Below, piece by piece: positions 22,373-33,500 of a DNA stretch of 64,000 nucleotides. The DNA is from Sordaria brevicollis. Taxonomy: Eukaryota > Ascomycota > Sordariomycetes > Sordariales > Sordariaceae. The notes beneath the pieces are model-generated. The model was not told the DNA's origin and made no database searches. It was given only the letters and a program-made list of their open reading frames with translations. The DNA lies in assembly GCA_033439795.1 (NCBI GenBank), contig JAUTDP010000020.1, forward strand, positions 62,001 to 126,000, in the 5' to 3' direction. The position numbers and the translations under genes are program-made. Each line of letters opens with the position of its first letter. The first letter of the stretch is position 1.

Positions 22373-24222
22373 GAGGGAAAGAGTGTTGGACTGTTGATGG
22401 TTTCTTTCTGTTGGTTGGTGTTTAGCGCATTTCCGGGTGGGGTACGGATATTTTGCTAGCAGAGCTTTCACATTTCCTGTAGTGATTCATGCAGTTTTCG
22501 GTTAATGCAGGTTATTGCACTACTTCTTACAGACATCAAAGCGTGCATTTTCTTTCCACTTTCATGCAAACGCAGCACCACTGCATTCTTTCCCTTGACA
22601 TCTTTTCTCCAGTTCACGGTGCCTGCCTTGTCCATTCACAAGTTGAGAGAAAACTCAATTCATCGGATCTCGCCTCTCACTTTCACGAAATACTTCGACT
22701 TTTCAGTTTGACGAGTGCCACCATCGTGCCCGGCCCCTTCTATCATGGAACAAGCCTGCCTTCTGGCTTGGAAGCTACGGCACGCCCAGGTGGCTTCGGT
22801 CTGCAGCGGCAATCCACGGCTTCCGATGTCTGAATAGCTTCATCATCTCTTTTCAAGCTTCCAAGATTTACAGTTTACTCTCACCGCTATCGGAGACTAA
22901 GCCCGTTGTTCTCATTATCCAACACGGTATCAGCAGCTTATAGCCGACTAGCTCTCCAGGCTAGTACTCACTAACCCCAATATCTGCCGTTCGCCGTCAC
23001 CACTAAAAACAAACCGGTCCTTGACCTCATTCAGAGACGTTAATCCAACCATCACCATCCACTTCCAGATATTTTCACATGGCGGACATGCCTAATCTGA
23101 GACATTTTCGCTGATCAACACGTGCAGACATGGACACTGCTGGGCGCTGGGCCTTTGCCCTGCTCGCCCTACGGGTCCACAGTGTCTGTGACAAACACCC
23201 CTGCCTCAGCACGTCAAGGGTACAGTGTCGAAAAAGAAACTCCGAAGTCTCAACACCAAGGGCAAGCAAGCAATAAGACATTGTTTCGCACCGCGGTTTT
23301 TGGGCATCCACTGTGTCCACTGCATCCACTGCGGAATTAGTTGAAGTTGAAGTTGGGTATGAAGCAGGAACATGAAATATGACGACAGCACTAGTACATA
23401 CCTCACAGGGCGAACCGCGAGACAAGTCCAGTCCACCAGAGGAGACTTGGTGATGGTCTCTATTGCGGAGATGTCTGAAGGCTCTACTAACTACACATTG
23501 CTATCACCAGCCAAGAAATGATCGGAGTATCCACAGCCATGAACACTTACAGCAGTCGGACTTGCTTTATGAACTGATATGCACGGCATCAACCCTTCAG
23601 GATTCCATGTGTGATGCCTCTTTCAGGCTTCCTAGCTGATAGGCCGTTGAAGATTACCACGGGTGTGGCTGTAGCCTACCCGGAGATACTGCGGTCTTTC
23701 AGACACATGATCGTCAGGCCCTGGATGGAGTGAAGGGCTGAAGTCTAACATGTTGTAAGGAGTCTGACCGGGCAGGCTTCCAGGCAACTGAAGGGGAATG
23801 AATGCTCCAGCTGGACAGGCTATCTATCATGTTTGTGACGGGAAGAGACATTAGCATCATGCTGTTGGGAACAGAGTCCGTTGATCTGCCCTTTATTGAC
23901 GAGGCAACACTGGCCGGTGAGTAGTAGCAACATGGACTAACCTCCAGTCTAGCCTCAGCTCACATGTGCCAGCTCAGATGTGATAGCTTCAGCAAGTTGG
24001 TCTCCTCACTGACTCCAACTGTCGGCTCCAACGGTTGCTGCACATCAGGAAGTCCAGCTTCACTTCAGCTAACGAGATCGAGATCAAGACTAGGTAATAG
24101 TGGCTCGGACATGGAAGCCAGAAAGACATAAAGGGAGTGGACACTTCCATCTCACAGCTCAAGACCACACCAAACCATTCCATCTCCTCACTTCAGGTCA
24201 TCAAAGCACAAAACACAACACA
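22373..24222. other. Intergenic region between the FAD oxidase and P450 genes
   Basis: About 1.85 kb containing the FAD oxidase 3' flank and the P450 promoter. Only short frames without family resemblance occur. No repeat or RNA gene was recognised. Confidence 0.5.
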
Positions 24223-26240
24223 ATGAACACACTACACAACACTTCTACTCCACCAGGCGTGGGAATTCAGGAATCTCTAGCAGGTTACCATCACATCAAC
24301 CTCCTCCCACTCAAGGAAAAGATCGAAAGCCTCAGCTATCCAAAGACCTTTGCTCTCATCCTCGTCACATCATGGCTTCTTTCTAGCACCGCCAAATGGC
24401 TTACCAGTGGCAAACGCAAGAAGCTTACGGTGCCTGTGTTTGGCTATCGTTCATGGTTCGAGCCGACTTTCCTGTTGCAGACCAGATTCGTGACGAGCGC
24501 AAAGCAGCTGGTACATGAAGCTTATACCAAGGTTAGTGTTTTACTCTTTGAACAGCGAGGAATGAAGAATGGATAGGAGTCAGTCAAACTGACAGACAAG
24601 TGAACAGATGCCAAACATGCCCTTTGTCCTCAAGCGTTACGACGCCGACTTCTTGATCCTGCCTATCCGGTACCTGGAAGAATTACGCTTAATACCCATA
24701 ACTAAGCTTAGTAACAAGGGAGCTAACGTTGCGGTACGTTTCCTCTCCTCTCTTTCCGCACCCTACCACCCAACATCAACTAACGTTCAGACAGAACCTC
24801 GTCCCCGAATACCACAACATCACCTTCCTCCTCACCAACAACCTGCACGTCGAAGTCCTCCGCAAAAAGCTCACCCCGGAGCTCTGGAAGTTCATCGACC
24901 TCGCCTCCACCGAACTTTCCCACGGCTGGGACATCTCCCTCCCCACCGCCGAACTCAACGCCAACGGGAACAAATGGGTCAAGATCGACTTTGAGCGCAC
25001 CGTTCGCGATCTAGTAGCTCGCATGACCGCCAAAGTCTTTCTCGGCAACCCCGCCTGTCGCGATCAGACGTGGCTTGACATCTCCGTCGACTTCTCCATC
25101 GACCTCTTCACAGCAAGTTTCACCATGAAAATGTTTCCTCCGTGGATGTACCCCCTCATTGCCCCCCTGATTCCGGCGAGGAGGAGGGTGTTGAAGCAGC
25201 TTAAGGCTGCGCAAGCCATTGTGGGCGAGCAGATGGCGAAGCATGACTCTCTTAAAGAGAAGCGTGCCAAAGCTGCGCGTGGGGAAGTTGCTTTGACGGA
25301 GGAAGAAGCGCAGGATACGCTGCTTGATTGGATGCTTGATCATGGTAAAGGGTCGGAAGTTACCGTTGAGGAGATGAGTGGACGGCAATGTGTCTTGACA
25401 TTGGCTAGTATTCATACGACAGCTAGCCAGACGGCGAACATGATGTTTGACTTGTGTGCGCATCCGCAATGGTGGGATGTGTTGAGGGAGGAGGTGGATG
25501 AGATTGCGAAAGATCTGGGGCCGCCGGGGCTTGTAACAGGGCGGGGTGATGGGGGTGCTACTATCAAGGAGTGGTGTGCGAGGTTGGAGAAGTTGGATAG
25601 TTTCTTTCAGGAGACGCAGAGGAGGGAGCCGCCTATTCTTCGTGAGTGCTTTTTCTTTCCTTCCCTTTCCTTTCCTTCATTCACTTATCTTTCCTTGCCA
25701 CTTCCTATTCTATTCCTCTCCTTTCTCCCCCCTTCCTTCCCTTCCCTCCCTCACCTTTCCTTTCCTTTCCTTTTACCCCCTCCCCCTTATTTTCCCCCTC
25801 CTCCCTCTCAGTCCCCGAACTAACATCCCAAAGTCGGACCCCAACGCCTAGCCCTCACCCCCCTAACCCTCAAAGACGGCCTCCACATCCCGCGCGGCAC
25901 CCGCGTCGCCTTCCCCATGCACGAACACCAAAACGACCCCCTCATCTACCCCAACCCCCACCAATTCGACCCGTTACGTTTCTACCGCAAACGCCATTCC
26001 AGTCCTGACCAACTAAACCTGCACATGGCCGGACAAACCCACCCCAACGTTCTGGGTTTTGGATATGGAAACCAGGCTTGCCCGGGGAGACAGTTTGCTG
26101 TTGCGGAGATTAAGTTGATTATGGCGAGGATGGTGTATGAGTTTGAGTTTAGGTTTCCCGATGAGATGAAGGGACAGAGGCCGAGGACGGGGTATGTGAA
26201 TGAGATGGGGATGAATGATTGGGGGCTAGGCTTTTGGTGA
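24223..26240 (+). CDS. Cytochrome P450 monooxygenase, likely diterpenoid tailoring
   Basis: Four exons: 24223-24531, 24608-24733, 24795-25641 and 25834-26240; about 562 aa. The second intron must end at the AG at 24793-24794, four bases after another AG, to keep the frame. An N-terminal membrane anchor (TFALILVTSWLLSSTAKWL) points to the ER. The heme loop is FGYGNQACPGRQFA with Cys510. ExxR is ETQR, followed by REPPIL. The I-helix reads ASIHTTAS, lacking the acidic residue of the common (A/G)Gx(D/E)T motif, as in several fungal terpenoid P450 groups. The early segment FVLKRYDADFLILPIRYLEEL recalls the ent-kaurene oxidase/trichothecene oxygenase type. The third intron (192 nt) is rich in CTTTCC tracts. 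Position and type suggest oxidation of the diterpene made by the upstream synthase; the substrate is unknown. Confidence 0.92.
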
Positions 26241-27453
26241 GGAGGAGGGTTAGAGGTAGGGAGTGATTTGGGCGTGGTGTGATGAATCATATATCGGGGA
26301 GGGATAGGTGGGGGATGTGGTTACTTGGAGAGTAGGAGGACATGATCGGAAGGTTTGGCCGTTTCAATGTTCCTGTACCTTCGACGTTCCGGTGGCTCAC
26401 TGGATCGGTCTTGCTGGTGAGGTTGCGTTGATGTCCCGATAGGTAGGCTATAGGTGTCTAGACCCATTCATGCGATGTAGTTCATCCCCCATAAATTCTT
26501 TCCCTTGTGAACAGGCGATTCCTCCCGCAAACTGTGTATACCACACCTTTGAAGAAAAAAAAATGTGTTCGGAAGTTCGGAAGTTTTACCAAGGCATCTT
26601 TCATTTGCAGAATGCAGAGCTCGACAAGTCGACATTGACAAATGGCATGGCCAAGCCTTCCACAGACAGCCTCGTATGAAAACACCTGATACCGGAATCC
26701 AATCCTTCTTTTGGGAGGAATTGCATTGCTGGCGGCACCTATAAGGTGAGGTTTCCGTGGTGCCCCCCTGGGGCAATGGGACGGGACAGTGGGACTACCC
26801 GGGACTACCCGGGGCGGCTCGGACGGAGCCTTATAGTTAGAATTTTCCGCGCGAGTTCAATAACTCGTGCACCCCTGGGCTCCTTTTGTTCCGTATCGAA
26901 CCCCTATTCCCAAAGGGCGCCGTCTTGACATCCACAAAGTCACAACACACTACTAGCCACCGGCTATGGGAGAACGAGAAACAATAATCCATCATCACAT
27001 TCGCTACCCCTACCTCGCTAGTTAAACACCTTAACAAAAACACACAACAAAACATACTTTCATAGCAGTAAATGCTAATCCATAATCCCCGCTTTACCAT
27101 ACCATACCAGCGTCCAGCCAGCAAGGGACGAACGTATGCTTGAACGATACACACAAACTGTGATAAACCCATCCGATGCCATGGAGATACACCCATCCAT
27201 TCCATTCCATTCCATTCCCTTGTGCAACAAGCCTTGTAGCTCATTGCAATTCAGTAGTTCCCAAACGCCAGAAAAAAAAAAACATGATAAAAAAAAAGAA
27301 CACCGCTACTGGAACCATACCTACCAGGCGGTATAGGATACCCAAACCAGACAAACGAAACAAAAAACGCCGTGGTATATATGCAAATCACCCCTGAAAA
27401 CCCTTCTCTTATAGCTGTGTGCCGTGCACACAGCCCATACACATCTTTCTCTT
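26241..27453. other. Intergenic region between convergent P450 and Tcp11 genes
   Basis: 3' flanks of two convergent genes. It holds a short (CCATT)n run at about 27195-27218 and A-rich tracts near 27270-27300. No gene is supported. Confidence 0.5.
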
Positions 27454-30400
27454 TTACTGACTCTGACTCTCCCCCTCAACACCCTCAGCAACCTGATCCC
27501 ACCACCCCCCATGCGCCCCTCTGTCAACATCCCCAACCTTGCCCAGCATCTCCACCAGATCCCGAACCTTATCCACAAACTCCGCGAGTCCCAGACCCGC
27601 CAGCTTCTCCCCAGCAGTGCTGGTAGCCTTGACCTTTTCCGAAGCCGAGGCACTGGCCGCCAGTCGCTGAAGGACATAGGCTCTCAGCCTGCTCAACAGC
27701 AGCCGAAGGACAGGATCGTTCGGCTCGCGGTTCTCGGCGTTGATGGCAGCGGCCGAGAGGACGAGCTTGGTGACGAAGGCGCGCAGGTGCATCTTGGTAG
27801 CAGCGGGCATGGAGCGACCGGCTTCCAAAGCGGTGAGGATGCCGTCAACAGTCTGCTCGGTTGGGATTGGGTCCGCCGTGCAAGATTCGCTGCGCTCGAG
27901 GACGGCCAGGATGCGCTGCGATTCGGTACGCCATGGCCCGCGGACGTCGCGCTTGAGGAGGTTCTTGCATTGAAGAAGGATGGCGCCCGTGGTGATGATC
28001 CTCTTGGTGACGCGACCCGCTTCCACGACGCGCTTGTGATCGAGGCGCAACATTTCGGGCATTTCGTCTATGCTTGGCGGATGGGGCTGCGTGAAGAGAT
28101 CTACAAGCATTTGGTTGTAGATCTTGGTTCCAGTCGGACGAGAACGAGGGATGTCGACGCCTTCGGGATCGCGGCGACTGACTTCTCCCACAAGCTTCTG
28201 GCGGGCAGCACGCCAGGCCGCTTTGGCCGCGGAGAGATCGTAACGTCCGGCCTCGATGTCGGCGGCAAAGGCTTTGGCTTCGTACGAGGGTGCTTGCTCG
28301 ATGAGCTGGGGTGCGGCTTGTTGAAGCAGGTAGTTGGCGTAATCACTAAGCATGACGTCGATGAAGGCGTTCAAAGCCTCGAGCCTGTCGACATACGAGC
28401 CTTGTACAAGCTTCTCCTCGGCGAGGATCTTGACTTCGTCGTCACGAACAGGCGCACAGAGCTTGGGCAAAAGTGTTCCCATGGTTTGGAAGAGCTTCTC
28501 GTAGGAGAAGCTGCCCATGGCAAACTGGCGCTGGGCCATTTCCGTATCGAGCAGCTCGCCGATAAGCGTGTGCATGGGGTTGCCGGGGCGAACCAGCCTC
28601 TGGAGCTTCTCACGGACCATATCGGCAACTCGTAGGAGCAGCATAAAGTGTACTTCCTGGTTGTCCGCCTGCATCGTTGCCCGCATCTCTTGGAACAGCG
28701 GTGCCAACAGATGGGCTTGTTGTTCGTGATATTCGCTGGGCTCGGTGCGGAAATCTCTGTTGATGGCCAGCTCGTGCACAACCACTCGGTTTTCTGGCAA
28801 GAGGCTCTTGGTGTGTGGTAGTACGACGCTGATCTTGAAGGTCTCACCCTTCCTGGCCGGAGTCGCGGGAGGCGTAGGCGTCTGTGTCTGTTGACCCTGG
28901 TTGCTGTCGTCACCAAGGACACCCATGGCAGTCTCCGAATCTGACTGTTCTGCCACACGGGGCTTCATATCGCCACGAGGCTTCTTGACTCTGGCCTTGC
29001 GGGCTGCCTTGACAGCTTCGGTTACCAGCTGCTTGCCACGGACGGGTCCAGCGAGCTTCTTGATCCTAACCAACAATAGCAGCTGGTTGTCTCGAATGCT
29101 CTCCCGGTACACCTGATCGACAGACCCATCTGTGCTGTCCTTGACGGACTCCCAGATTGCGTCAAGTTCAACGAACTGCATTACCATGAGCTCGACCAGA
29201 GAGCTGGAGTCGCGGGCCTTCCATGCGATAAAAGCATTGTAGAAGGTAGCGTACACTTCGGGGAACGACTGCAACAGGGCCGGTGGCGGCGTATAGTTAT
29301 TGAACGCGGTCAACCGGCCTAGAATGTTCTCAAACGAGATCAGTAGGTCACCAGCCTTGCCCACGAGTTCCTGCAACTGAGGGTTAGCCAGATCATCACG
29401 AGGGATTGGTTTCGCCAGGGCGGAACCAACCTGCTCTGGTTCTCCGGTACCCTCCTTATTGCTGAGCACCTGGGATGGGTGGCCGAGAATGAGAAAGGCG
29501 CTCAAGAACGAGCGGACTGCCGTCATCTCTTCCACCGACCCAGGGGCACCCTCGTTGAGCCCGCAGATGCGAAGTACTCGAGAGGTAGCCACCAACACGT
29601 TCTCCTGCGACAGCAAGCTGGTAACCGTATCGAAGGACGTCTCCCTAACCACATCGATGGTCAGGCCTAGGGCGTTGAACTCTGCTACTGCTCGCTTTCG
29701 GCTGATGGACTTCCACCACCACTGGATCCTACTGGCGGCAGCATTAGGCCTCATAGGACTCGACTCTCGCTCTTTGACTTCTTTGACCTCGGGCATGACT
29801 TCGACCATGGTAGGCTTCCTCGTGACAAGACTCTGACCGCGCTCCCTGCACCTAACTTTGGCTGCGTTGCGGTTACGGAGTTCTTCCCTCCTTCTTTCGG
29901 CCTCGGCAAGACGTTCCTCCATTTGTTTCTTGAGTATCTTGTTCTCCTGTTCGCGCTTTTCCTTCATCGTTTCAGCGATCTGCTTGGCCCTCTTGACCTC
30001 TTCAGCACAGGCAGCGGCAATTTCGGCTAGGTTGCGCTCGCGGGCCATGGCAGCAGCAATGGCTCTCTCTTCGCTCTGTGTAATGTCCTTGACGGCAGCC
30101 TTGGCCTTGGCGGCTCGAATGCGGACCTTCTCGGCATGGGCGGCGCGGTCGGCCAGTCGGGCCTTTCGGTCTTCGAGAATGGAGGCGCGGCGCAAGTGTT
30201 GGGCGACATACTTGCTTTGGGGACCGATGTCACGACCGCAGCCATGCGAAGAGCGGGAATGGGCGGACGACATGCTGTTGCGACGGGACGAAGCTGCACT
30301 GTCCTTGCGGCGGGTCTGGTTTGTTGGCCGGATGAAGAGGCGGGCGGCAATGTGCGGTGGAGGTGTGACATTGGCGGGATCAACGTCGCCATCGACCTGT

Positions 30401-30552
30401 TGGCTCACTATCTGCTCTTCAGGCGGTGGGAGAGAAAGATCGGTATTCGGGTCGGGGGTAGTCGGCGATGGGGGCCCGATGGATTCCTCGAGATTCCGAG
30501 CGGGCTCGGTCAAGCTATCTGATGGTCGGCGCATTGTGTATAGCAAGTCCAC
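27454..30552 (-). CDS. Tcp11-domain protein, SOK1 family
   Basis: A single 1032-aa frame. Residues 1-115 are disordered and Ser/Pro-rich. Residues about 120-235 form a highly charged Ala/Glu/Lys/Arg helix, probably a coiled coil. An IQ-like element (AASRIQWWWKSISRKRA, near 273-287) precedes the helical Tcp11 domain, which fills the rest. Two consensus PKA sites are visible, RRNS (90-93) and RRAS (121-124). In yeast, SOK1 was found as a suppressor of loss of PKA, and fungal members are linked to cAMP signalling and growth; the biochemical role of Tcp11 domains is not settled. An alternative start is the Met six codons downstream. No intron is needed. A 403-codon frame on the opposite strand at its 3' end is a shadow. 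Confidence 0.88.
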   Translation of the reverse strand: MDLLYTMRRPSDSLTEPARNLEESIGPPSPTTPDPNTDLSLPPPEEQIVSQQVDGDVDPANVTPPPHIAARLFIRPTNQTRRKDSAASSRRNSMSSAHSRSSHGCGRDIGPQSKYVAQHLRRASILEDRKARLADRAAHAEKVRIRAAKAKAAVKDITQSEERAIAAAMARERNLAEIAAACAEEVKRAKQIAETMKEKREQENKILKKQMEERLAEAERRREELRNRNAAKVRCRERGQSLVTRKPTMVEVMPEVKEVKERESSPMRPNAAASRIQWWWKSISRKRAVAEFNALGLTIDVVRETSFDTVTSLLSQENVLVATSRVLRICGLNEGAPGSVEEMTAVRSFLSAFLILGHPSQVLSNKEGTGEPEQVGSALAKPIPRDDLANPQLQELVGKAGDLLISFENILGRLTAFNNYTPPPALLQSFPEVYATFYNAFIAWKARDSSSLVELMVMQFVELDAIWESVKDSTDGSVDQVYRESIRDNQLLLLVRIKKLAGPVRGKQLVTEAVKAARKARVKKPRGDMKPRVAEQSDSETAMGVLGDDSNQGQQTQTPTPPATPARKGETFKISVVLPHTKSLLPENRVVVHELAINRDFRTEPSEYHEQQAHLLAPLFQEMRATMQADNQEVHFMLLLRVADMVREKLQRLVRPGNPMHTLIGELLDTEMAQRQFAMGSFSYEKLFQTMGTLLPKLCAPVRDDEVKILAEEKLVQGSYVDRLEALNAFIDVMLSDYANYLLQQAAPQLIEQAPSYEAKAFAADIEAGRYDLSAAKAAWRAARQKLVGEVSRRDPEGVDIPRSRPTGTKIYNQMLVDLFTQPHPPSIDEMPEMLRLDHKRVVEAGRVTKRIITTGAILLQCKNLLKRDVRGPWRTESQRILAVLERSESCTADPIPTEQTVDGILTALEAGRSMPAATKMHLRAFVTKLVLSAAAINAENREPNDPVLRLLLSRLRAYVLQRLAASASASEKVKATSTAGEKLAGLGLAEFVDKVRDLVEMLGKVGDVDRGAHGGWWDQVAEGVEGESQSQ

Positions 30553-33500
30553 GGTGTCAAATTATCGCGATGAATGGTACTCGTGTGCGTCTTGATGTGA
30601 TGATTGTCGTGGATGGTTGTCTTTGTATGTGTAGAGGATGCCGAAGATGGATTGAAGATTGCGTAATGACGGGTCGAGCGATAAGATAACGAAGTAAGCT
30701 CGACACAGCGACGGGGTTCTGGGCGGTGACAGAAGGGTCGTCGGGGAAATGGCTAGCGGATCGGCGTCGGCGCGTAACACTGAACTCGGTATGCAGTAGC
30801 TGAATGTTTTGTCGGAGGATGCGATGCTTATAATGTTGGGTCGAAGAAGATGAAAAAATGGTGGTGATTGTTGAAATTGTCGACTCGGTCGATGGAAGGG
30901 AAACGAAAGAGTTGGATGCGGTCGATGCTGGGCTTTTCCGTCTGACAAAGACAAGTGGAAGTGCCCTGAAGATTACGCACTAGACACGAGGCTGGTTTTG
31001 GGGGGCATGAATGATGACGGCGACGAGGGGTGTGGTCGGTCGGTCGGGTGGCAAGCAAGCAATCAAGCATAAATCGTAAAGATGATGATGCTTGTACCGT
31101 ACAACCTGTCGTGACCGGGTAACTGTATTTCAAGTTGTACCACCAAAGTCGTCGCCAGTGTCGTCGGTTGCCGGATGCAAAGCAGCAAAAAAGAGGTCAA
31201 ATCAACAATGGAATGCAGAGAATGGCTGGAGAAAGACGAATGCGACTCCGCATTGGCGTCCACTGTTGCCTGCCGCTTGGACACTTGCTGCATCATTGCC
31301 CGCCTTGAGACTGCCGCTGGCATTGGGTTCATCCAGAAGTGGTTAGTGCCGATTGAAGCTAAAGGTTAGGATGATATCAAGGCTTCTCCTGTTTATAGTT
31401 CACTTTTGTTAGCAAAATATCTTTCATCTGAAGCTCTTTCCAGCTTTGGGATTCCGAGCTTTCCTGCTTGAAGCCGCTCGCAACCTTTGTACGATTTGCT
31501 CTTTCTCTTTCAACTTCCTCGTTGGCGCGACTTCCTTCATATGACGACGGGAGTTAAGGCCTTGCTGCAGATTGGTTTATGATTCCCTTCTCATTCCCAT
31601 TTTGAGCTCACTGCAGTCGCCCTTTCCACGTCGTGGTCGATTCCATCTTGTTCCTCCGGCAAATCCAACGCGCCCGGCGCAATGCCCGCCCTTAGCTGAA
31701 CATGCAGTTGCGATTGCCGACTTGCTCAACTTGGGAGATGTTCTTCCCATTCAGTCAACCAGATAGTCGCAGCTAAGGCACACGACGAAGGGGGAGAAAT
31801 GAACGTCGGGTGGTATGCTGCCACCGCATTCAAGGCCAGGACAGCGCAGTTTGGTCCCATTTGAACCGACAGACCTCCAAAGACCGGCACCGGAGTCTAT
31901 ATCCATCACCGAGACTGGATTCTTGATCTCCTGTCGACAAGACCATCCTTTCCAATGTAACCCGGCAAACGACTGCGGATTCATCGAGCCAAACAATAGT
32001 GTACGCACTCAGCATCACGACTGGGCCCCTTCGACGCCCAAACAACTTGACCCTTTAATCGAAGAGATTGAAGCTGGCCTTTGAGCAATGGCCAACCTGG
32101 GTTATGTCTGGACGAGCATCGCTGTACCGGTGAGTTGACCCGTAGCCAGGCGCGATTCCTTGAGGATAGTATAGCTTGAAGCTGGAGTTGAAGCTGGGCA
32201 GCAGGACGACGAGTACTTATAGGTAAGGGTTGATATCAGACCTTACCTAGGTGAGCCCATAAGGGTCTTGATGGGATCGGTGAGTGAGGTGAGTGTTAGC
32301 GAAACCCACCATAAATCCCTGGATCTGGAGTCATGCGCACCTTTTGTTCCGCTTCTACCGGCAACATCATCGAACGACAACAACTGCAACATCATGAACT
32401 TGTCTTCAAGTGTAACGTTTCGGCACCGGACGCGCACAAGACATGACGGATGTCTGTTTACAACCCCTATTTTAGCGCCGCCTAGTTGCCGTGCATCCGC
32501 GCGCCCAGAGCCGCCCAGAGCCGCCCAGAGCCGCCCAGTGCCGCCGAGTCCGTCATTCGGGCATCTCAAACCCAAAGTGGAGTCCGTCTCAAACCCCCAA
32601 AAAGCATGTGCAGCATGTGCTGTTCATCAACTTGATGCCGTGACATGCCGTCCATTGCGAGCAGTCCCCGAATTTCGATTTTGAGCCTCGTCACACAACC
32701 ACCGATAGCAAAAGCCAAGGGCTTGGGTTATCGTGTGTGACCATGATTCGGACAAATCAATGACGGCAGCAAAGCAAGGAGAGATGGACTTGGCGGCTCG
32801 TCAAAGGGTGAGTGAGTTGCCGACCGAGCGATTAGGTAAACAGCCGCGGCTACTTCCAAGGTTATTTTATATTCTCACGATATTCATTTCTTGGTGTTGA
32901 GTTTTGACTTACTCATCAATACGACTATCCTCATCACCGCAGCCGCCGCCATCTTTCACTTGAGGTTCCCTTGTCACCGACGGCCTCTTTACATATCAAA
33001 AAGGCACCGCATCGGCATCGGCATCTCACCCACTCACACAAACAGCACTCAGCCAAAACCGGAGAAACACAGGGCGAGCATCATCTGCCCAGCAAATGCC
33101 CAGCCAACGCCCAGAGCACGCCCAGCACATGCCCAGCATTCGGCCAAGCATCAACCAAGGAGCAGGCCGTTACCGCCAAGAAGGCTCGATTGACGGTTGG
33201 CAGCCCGCCAAGATCGCCGCCAAGGATGGGCCAAGGGTCGGCCAAGGGTGAGCCAAGCATCTTGGGCGATCCGCCAAAGGGGGGAAAAGAACCGAAGTCG
33301 AGAAGGAAAGAGCAAAAAGAGGAGAGAGGGGCCTGCCTCTGGGGGCCCGTCGTCATTTCCACTCAAAAAAGCCAAGCCATGAACCAGGAGCCGGGATTCC
33401 TTTTTTTTTTTCTCACTGCACACGCACTGCAAGAGAAAAAAAAAAGCCCTGCCCTGCCTCTCTGCTCTTTTTGCCCGCGCGCCCGCGTGAGCTCTGCTTT

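Noticed and set aside
24100..24222. Upstream in-frame start for the P450
   Set aside because: It would add a polar segment before the membrane anchor; the ATG at 24223 follows a typical A/C-rich leader.
27424..28635. Plus-strand frame of 403 codons
   Set aside because: It lies antisense to the conserved C-terminal Tcp11 domain; its composition reflects the codon bias of the real gene.
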